A stretch of DNA of 64,000 nt from Histoplasma ohiense (taxonomy: Eukaryota; Ascomycota; Eurotiomycetes; Onygenales; Ajellomycetaceae), in assembly GCA_017607445.1 (NCBI GenBank), contig JAEVHH010000002.1, forward strand, positions 5,486,001-5,550,000. The letters are read 5' to 3'. The notes under the pieces were generated by a model. It did no database searches. It saw only the letters and a program-made list of their open reading frames with translations, and was not told the DNA's origin. The number at the start of each line of letters is the position of its first letter. Positions within the stretch are counted from its first letter, which is position 1. Both the position numbers and the translations under genes were made by a program. Of the stretch, positions 56,890 through 64,000 are shown in pieces.

Positions 56890-59800
56890 GTTGGATTTAT
56901 TCTGGCCTTGCCAATGTAAAGCGTACCTGGAAAACATTGGGACGTCAGCTTACAGCAGGAAAAAAGAATTGCGGAAAAATCTTTCTAACCCCAATTTTGA
57001 CAGAAGGAGCAGAAACGACAAAGAAGAGAAGAGAAAAGACGGATGAGTGAGTTGTCAGAGTTGATTTTTTAAGCAAAAAAAGGGGCTTTGGTTTGTGGTT
57101 GGTTGGCCCTTAGGTCCAATGGTACGTGCAGCTGAAGTGAGCAACATGTCTCCAATGGCGGTGATTGTGGTGCATTGTATGAGGCGTTGTAGGTTGAATT
57201 TTCTGGGAGAAAAGTTACTCACGGGCGATTTTAACAACTTTTCCCGATAAAACCCCTTGTAATACTAGCTTCTCAGTCACCTTCGTGATGGTTTCCACTT
57301 GCTCCGATGTTGGGTTATGTGGGGAGCACAAGACCCGAGGAGGGGAATTGTAGAATAATGAAAATCACCGCACGAGCGTATGAGACGGCCAGCAAACGGA
57401 ATCTAAATCCAATAGCCAACAACGCTTCAGAAGCGATAGGATCTTGATGCGAAGTGATGGATGCGATGCGATGCGATGCGATGCGTGATATGATAGAAAA
57501 GCGTGCGAGTTGCTGAGCAAGGGATCAGTCGAAACGTAACGAGGCAGGCAAACGTTCGCGTCAAGATAAAGCAAAAAGGCTCGGCCAACGAGATCAGTCA
57601 CTGGGCGAGGGAGTAAAATGACAATGGTACTATGGTATTTGGGGTATAAATCAAAAGGTGGGAGGCGACGACATCCACAAGCCCAGCAAGCGATTGTCAG
57701 TAAAAGTAGACCAGCCTTGAAAAAGAAGAGCTCCAGAAATCCGATATGTCGATTGTTGGTTTGTCGACTACCGGATAACAAGGCAGACGGCGGAGCAATA
57801 GGATACAACAAAAGAACGGAGCGAAATGAATAATGAAAGGAACAAATGGTGGGAGAGGGATAGCGTCCCTGTCAGGTCGAGTTGGATTTGGGTGAAGCGT
57901 GGAGGAGGAAACAGGAGAGCCCCTTAAGCCACAGGAGACCAACAGGGACTAACAACTGCGAGAGCGCCAACCGAGCCTAACTCCCAGGGTTGGTGAGCCC
58001 AGCAAAGGCTAGAAGAAACGAATAAGAGAAGAGAATTAGAACGCGGAGAAAAGAAAGATTGGGAATGATGAATGAGAGGATGAAGATGAAGTTGAAGTTG
58101 ACGATGGAGCAGACGGCGAATGTCATGAAATTACCGCGGCTAACTTACTTTACCCCTTTGTTATTTTGATGAATATGTAATTTTGGTTATATTTTATATT
58201 GAAGCTTGGCCCGCGAGTGTTTTGTCCGCTGTTGCACCACCTTCTCAAACAAACTATAGTCATTGATTATTGTAACACGATCTTCTTTTCTTTTCTCTGT
58301 TCTCTTTTCCTCGCTCTCTTCTCCTATTCTCCTGTTTCCACTGCCATCGTGATCTTTCTTTATCATTTGCGGAGCCAAGTTCATGGAAGCTGGACCCATC
58401 CGGCGCGGATTCAGGGGTAACTCGTAAATACGATACGCGTAATATACTTTACACATGTATCCGCGCTTGACGTTACAGCCACAAAATCTCCGTTTTATCG
58501 CCTATTTATTTCTCCGCACGTCTGACACGGTACGGTACGCAATGCGCGCGTGCACAGGAAGGCGATGATTACGGATTTCCACCATACAGGTCTGTTTTCG
58601 TTATATACGGACGTGAGGCTGGGACATAATTTCGCCAAGACGCGCAGCGTTTACTGTCTGCCCCGACGGTTCGAGATGCCTCAAATCAGCACAGTGATAA
58701 ACTGTGCTGGATATATGGCCCTCCCAGTTAAAGACTTCGACCGTGGAATTTGGAAGCACCCCGGATTTCATCGAAAAAGGATCTAAGCGCCCCATCCGAG
58801 GAATATGATAGCTTGTCAAGATGCGTTGTTGGAAGCAAATCAAATCAAATCTTTGGGTTTAGTTTGTTTTGAAACGACTTTTTTTTGGAGGGAGGGGAGC
58901 AGTTTTCCAGCCGGATACATCGGCTGGCTGGCATCCGTCTGGACAACTACATGGTGCATATATTTTCAACCATCTGCCCGACGGTGATAATATTTGCATA
59001 CTTGTCAATAGAGTTATTGATGAGAGATAAAAATATTCCCATAACTGGTACGTGGGAAGAGCGTATCCATGGATAGGCGGTGGGTGCCTTCACAGCCTGA
59101 CATCATATTTAAGAGTATGAGCACTTACCCAGCTGCTGATCGCAGGGCTTATGAATATCTTCAAGCTCTCTTCAAGAATATAGGCTCCTCTAAGGCATTC
59201 AATTTAGAATCTGTTACAATTGAAACTCAATGTACAGGTTACATCCTTATCAACAGCCACAATATCAGCTCATCAGGTAGATTCATTATTTGATTAAATT
59301 TTGTCTCTGTAGTTTTTTGATCGAAAGAGTATACATATACAAAAGAAAACCCCTTTCTTGAGGCATATGTCATCATTATCCGCCGTCAAAATCATGTTCA
59401 ACCTTTGTAAAGCCACATTCAAATCATCCAGCACCAAGGACGATTGTCTTTTTGCAAGCGGTCATTAGCAATGTCCGGTGGTGCCTCTCTTTTTTTACGT
59501 ACTGTACATTTTACTTGCATAAATCTAAACTTTAGGCATCACGTTAATCTAGGTATGATGAATGTCTATTTTCCGATGAGGTGAGAGTGGCTCAAAACTC
59601 TCTAGAGTCCACTGCGGGAGTGGAGTAGATATCATGAAGGTGCCTGTCAGTAAACTCCACGACATAATGATTATGGGCTTCCAGCTATTATCAATGATAT
59701 CATGAGAGTATCTTTCTATTCGCGTGTATTTCTTCTACACGTAACATTATCATCAGTAGGTGGTAGGAGTGTTCAGCTATTGTGCAAAACTCTTTGCACA

Positions 59801-61147
59801 CTACCAGGAACTCACAACTAAAATCTCAAATACTGAAGGGCAAATAAACTCTAAATTTTGTGCCAAAGGAACAGAGTATAGGAGTTAGATCAAGGCACTA
59901 AACCCATCTCCATATCCTTTGGAGGGTCAAGTCAAGCGGTGGTAGATTTATCATCTATACATATTTGGTGTTCCCAAGCATTCGTTTGGAGAACGGTAAA
60001 TCCCAACCAAATATTGAGATCTCTTTATAATTGATTCAAGTGTTGGTTGTATTTGAGCCCTTTTGAGCTGGTTCACCATTGCCGCCACGCTGAAGGGGTT
60101 TCCCGCCGAAAGTTGAAACACGTTTCAGATCTTCCATGTGGTGGAGAACATGCTGTGATTTCTGGGGTGAGCCGATACACTCACCATTTCTCGTCATGAA
60201 AGATGGGAGAGGTAATTGTGGATCTACATACAAAAAAGGTTGCAATGGAGGATGTTAAACTGCTCTTTGATCGTGAGAAAAGGGGTAAATGAAGACAGAA
60301 TACAAAAAAAGTATCATGAAACCATGAAACTTCATTATCATTTATCATTAAATGGTATATCCCAGAGAAAGTCTGGCAACAATCAGCTGAAGAGGAAAAT
60401 GCCCCAAAAAATATGAAAGAAAAAAAAAATTGCGGAAAAGTGAAGTAAAAAGATAAAGGACAGAATACTATCCATCATCCGTCGATGATTTCCCATTTTT
60501 GTTCCGCGAAAACAAGCTCACAAGCCAATTGAGTCTGCTCTGCCTTGAAAGTGCCGGGGAGTGATATCTGGGTGGGAACAGATAACGATACTCGAATATT
60601 CCAGCATGCATGTACATTATATACACGACTCTGCAATATGAAGGGATCCTCCATCAACAGCAGCTTCCCGCGCTCCCTCGTCGGCCATCGAGATGATGAT
60701 GGGCGAATGTACTACACGAGATAAGGGAAAGAAAGGCTTCAGCCACTGAACTTGAAGGGAAAAAGAGAGAATGAGAGAGCTAAGACGCATCTATCTATAT
60801 ATACAGTAACATCCGGAATCTCTCGCCGCCGCCCTATGATATACCTAGCGCACCACCTACAACCAGTGGCTGGATTCTAATATCAAGATATCTCATCATC
60901 GTCATTATCATTTATTGGATATGTATTCTATGTATTTCTATTTGCTAGACATGTTATTCATATATTCCCGAAAAATAAGTGAAGTGCCTCGCATCAATCT
61001 TCCGCCAGTACTGTCAGATTTGATCATGACAGGAAGGGGTATGTCGGACGCAGACTAACAAAGGAACAACTTGAACAATCAAAACACTCTCCTCAGAATT
61101 AACCACTGATCACTTGTTATCCGATCTAGGGATATCAACGCCCTGAC
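56890..61147. other. Long intergenic region, no supported gene
   Basis: About 4.3 kb between two minus-strand genes. The left part is the promoter and probable 5' UTR of the septin. From about 58900 to 60450 the DNA is AT-rich with only short ORFs. A minus-strand ORF at 60036-60245 has a possible small intron but no recognised family. An (ATGCG)5 repeat is listed separately. Confidence 0.55.
57461..57485. repeat. (ATGCG)5 tandem repeat
   Basis: Five perfect ATGCG units in the region upstream of the septin start codon. Confidence 0.95.
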
Positions 61148-62798
61148 TCAACCACCTCCAACTTCCATACCCCTCTTCACCCTCAACCCGTCCCAAATCA
61201 TACATTCCCCATTCCCAGGACAAACCTTCTCCCTCACTAGTCCTTTGAACTTCACCCCGTTAGGCGCAGACACATACTTACGCTGTCCAAACAGGACTAT
61301 CTGCCCCTCCGCATCATCGGGAAGTTGTTCGTCACCCCACCTTCCGTCGAAGTACAGATAGTTCGTGGGCGTGTTTGCATCGTACGGTTTGAACTTCTCC
61401 GTGGCGTTGTTGTAGCTGTATGCATACATGCTCAGGATCGGGTCCCATAGGACGCCTTTGTCCGTTTCGTCTTCCAGGAGGCCGCCTGGTAGGTTGAAGC
61501 CTGGGATCGTGTGATCGTGGGTCCTAGGGTTTGTTAGATTTATTTTCTATTTTTTCTATTTTTCTTTCTTTCTTTCTTTTTTTTTTTTTTTAAATTCATT
61601 TTATTCAGTTTATCTCAAAAGGCAATCCCTCCGACTTTACAAACATACACGCACACACAAAAAAGAGATATGAAGAAAGATTTCCCGGGTCTCAGGGAAC
61701 CTGGATGTCCTATCGCTTGGCGTATCTTGGCCTCAAATCTGCAGGAGTAAGGGCATGAAACTTACCCAGGAGTTGCATAGACAGCATGCGATCCATTCGC
61801 GCTATATCCGACTGGACGAAGACCCTGCTTCTCCGTAGCTTGATAGGTGAATGCCTCACCGCCCGCATGCTGGCTATACCAGACAGCCTGTGGCTCGCCA
61901 TTTTCGAAACGAATCATGTTGTGTTCCCTATCAAACACAATTTTGTATCAGGCACGTCATCCTGATTCTGTTCACAAAAAACCAAAAAAAAAAAAAAAAA
62001 AGAGGTTCGTCCAGCCATCTGGAAAAAGAAAATTGCTTACCAGTCCCCGACATGATTGCCGAATTGGATTCCGATGACCGTGTTTCCTTGGTTATACCTA
62101 ATGCTATCGTCAATTGACAAATTCCCACAAGGCTTTCTGTCTAGACGACGAAAGAGGAAATGAAAACTTGAAAGTTTACCCGTAATAATAAAAATAAAAA
62201 GCATCAACCATCTTTCCATCACCATGGTCTCTCACAACGATGATGGACGAGACAGCGTCTACAGTCTTTCCAGCCTTGTCAGGTCTGGTGCCACTGAACC
62301 ACTCCGGAAGTGCTCTGATACCCTCGTTCGTGGTAAGAAAGACATCCTTGCCGCCCAGGCTATTCAGCAAATCAAGATTGTCGAGCGTCAGGGGCGAAGG
62401 TACATCAGCGACAGGTGTATAGTTGACTGTGGGCTTTGAGTTTTCAAGTAACGTCGCAAAAGCGGAGGGCATGTATTGGTCTTCGCTGTGCAGGTAGATA
62501 ATGGGAGCTACATGGTGATAGGTTTAGCATGATACTTTGGTTAGAAGAAATGAATGGGATGTCCACACTGCCATTTTCTTTCTGGTGGCATTTTCATTTA
62601 TTGAATGTAAGACCCATACAAATCAACGGCGCAATAAGATATAAAAAAAACCGAAAAAGACCAACCATATTTAAGAACGAAGTCCGGGATACCGTCGTAT
62701 CGCGCTAGGCAAGTCGCATCGACCAACAGGACGAATCTGAGACACTGAATCAGGAGCGATGCCACCAACATCGAGAGAGTTCGATGCGAGATCCACAT
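61148..62798 (-). CDS. VPS62: Vps62 family vacuolar sorting protein
   Basis: A member of the Vps62 family (DUF946-type); yeast VPS62 is implicated in protein delivery from cytoplasm to vacuole, with biochemical function unclear. Five exons, 62798-62666, 62507-62180, 62097-62041, 61927-61766 and 61523-61148, are phase-consistent and give 351 aa. An N-terminal hydrophobic segment (MLVASLLIQCLRFVLLV) acts as signal peptide or anchor. Family blocks follow: APIIYLHSEDQYMPS, DAFYFYYYGYNQG, GNHVGDWEHNMIRF, QHAGGEAF, RPVGYSANGSHAVYATPG, HDHTIPG and FDGRWGDEQLP. The third exon is only 57 bp, and its phase is fixed by the conserved GNHVGDW|EHNM junction. The fourth intron (242 bp) and third intron contain long poly-T/poly-A runs. 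The exon-to-exon agreement with the family is strong. Confidence 0.9.
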
Positions 62799-64000
62799 CT
62801 TGCCAACCCTTTCCAGGTAGCTTATTGAGTCGGTGGGAAAGTTATTCTTTGAGGACTTTTTGCTCAATCGTTTTCCTTTCTTCTTCTCCAACCTATGGTA
62901 ATCTCGCGATCTGTTCCAAGACGTCTCTCTCACTCCCCACTTCTCCCTTAACTCTCTCGCTCTCTCCACTCTGGGGAAAAAATGTAGGACGTGTGCAACA
63001 GATAGCAGCGCCTTAATGCCAGGTTCTGTAGTTGTACGTCAAGTATCTTAACTTGAACTCGTATTGTGCTGATATCAACTGTAGATGTAGAGGAACGCCA
63101 GCAACGATAATGGAGGGAGCTATCTCAGGTATCCAATATACCCTAGTAACGAGGGCGAAGTGGAATGTACCACATTATATCGGGTTTGCCATTGCTCATT
63201 GCTCGGGCGATGGCACGGGATAGGGTCATCCTCACCCCATCCAAGCAAGTCCTATGCCACACCCTGTAGAGCATTCCCATGGTGACCTTTTATGTACTGC
63301 TCCTGTACCTCGCTGCGCTGGGGATCAAGTACCAACTGGTTGACTAAAACTCCGAACGGAAAACCGTTTTGCTGCTAACTATCAGAACTATCGGACTTTC
63401 AAGGATCTCTATAGCAGCCAGGAGATATCAATAACGAGTCCTCCACCCTCAAGCTACCGATCTATATGGCATATCATAGAGACATAAGGTCCCCCAAGAA
63501 AAAAACATATAGATATTTTCATAGCAGGCATTGTATTTTTCATTTCTCTCCATATGACAATAACAACAATAACAGTCACTCACCACCATGTACACCACAC
63601 CTATTTGACTTGGCCAATCCCATGGCCTCCCCTGAACAACTCAAAATTTGGAAGAACAAGCAAACCAGACCAAACTGGAAAGGGTCAAGTCGAGTCAGCG
63701 GCTTTGAGCTACCACCCAGTGCAACTTGCAGCAGAAGTTTTGGAAGTTGGAAGAAGGATGATGGTGGCTAAACCTTATCGCCAGCTCATGGCGCCATAGA
63801 ATTAAATCCCGGATGTAAAGTATAATTAATTGCTTCAATTTTCTCGACAATTATATGCATCCACGTAATAGCAATAGCAATAAAAATTAAGTAAAAATAC
63901 ATAACTCAACAAGACAACATATCTACGTTGGCTGAAATCCGCCATATGGCTGTGATGTAGTGCGTGTCGTGATCGAGGAGACCCCACTGTCAAATCATGA
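62799..64000. other. Upstream region of VPS62 and terminal spacer
   Basis: About 1.2 kb to the window end. It includes the VPS62 promoter on the minus strand. Two overlapping + ORFs (63466-63771 and 63554-63799) contain no recognisable domain. No gene is supported; one could begin beyond the edge. Confidence 0.55.

Noticed and set aside
60036..60245. A minus ORF with a possible tiny intron (GTGAGT to CACAG)
   Set aside because: The implied intron is only about 36 bp, and no family is recognisable.
63466..63799. Two overlapping + ORFs near the window end
   Set aside because: No domain and no clear start context; not enough sequence remains to judge.

Overview
This window is eukaryotic, filamentous-ascomycete DNA. 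Genes are split by short GT-AG introns, often with a visible CTRAC-type branch point. Intergenic spaces are long and AT-rich, and the gene families are typical of Pezizomycotina: a GPI-anchored class III chitinase, a fungal rhodopsin-domain membrane protein, a FluG-like protein, an AspE-type septin, an annexin-like protein and a Vps62 protein. The roomy AT-rich layout and the Ser/Thr/Pro-rich chitinase suggest Onygenales, but that placement is inference. No rRNA, tRNA, CRISPR array or intact transposon was recognised.

Layout. 0-11.4 kb: the 3' part of a GPI2/PIG-C gene (+), a large gap with a possible retroelement scrap, the chitinase (-), another large gap, and a rhodopsin-domain membrane protein (-) with one unresolvable splice junction. 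14.3-16.3 kb: a choline/GABA permease of the Hnm1 type that is broken by several frameshifts. 18.9-27.5 kb: a secreted or membrane protein of unknown function, a succinate-semialdehyde dehydrogenase-like enzyme with a strong inverted repeat in its upstream region, and a FluG-like amidohydrolase/glutamine synthetase fusion, all on +. 28.8-40.5 kb: a large MFS transporter (-), a low-complexity protein with an RVxF-like motif (+), a protein with two copies of a cysteine-containing module (-), and GDT1 (-). 41.2-44.4 kb: a TBF1-type telomere-repeat binding factor (+) with TTAGGG repeats just upstream of its start codon. 46.1-50.5 kb: an annexin-like protein and a DUF1826-like protein (+). 52.0-52.4 kb: a tiny two-exon secreted cysteine-rich peptide gene with a defensin-like cysteine spacing. 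55-57 kb: an AspE-type septin (-). 61.1-62.8 kb: a five-exon VPS62 gene (-).

The genes do not form one pathway or an evident biosynthetic cluster. Most are ordinary core genes: GPI anchoring, Golgi ion homeostasis, septin cytoskeleton, vacuolar sorting and cell wall. The spots most worth a second look are the TBF1 promoter, the small cysteine-rich peptide and the decaying permease. Exon boundaries below were derived by hand by matching GT/AG sites to reading phase and family conservation, and have not been tested against transcripts.
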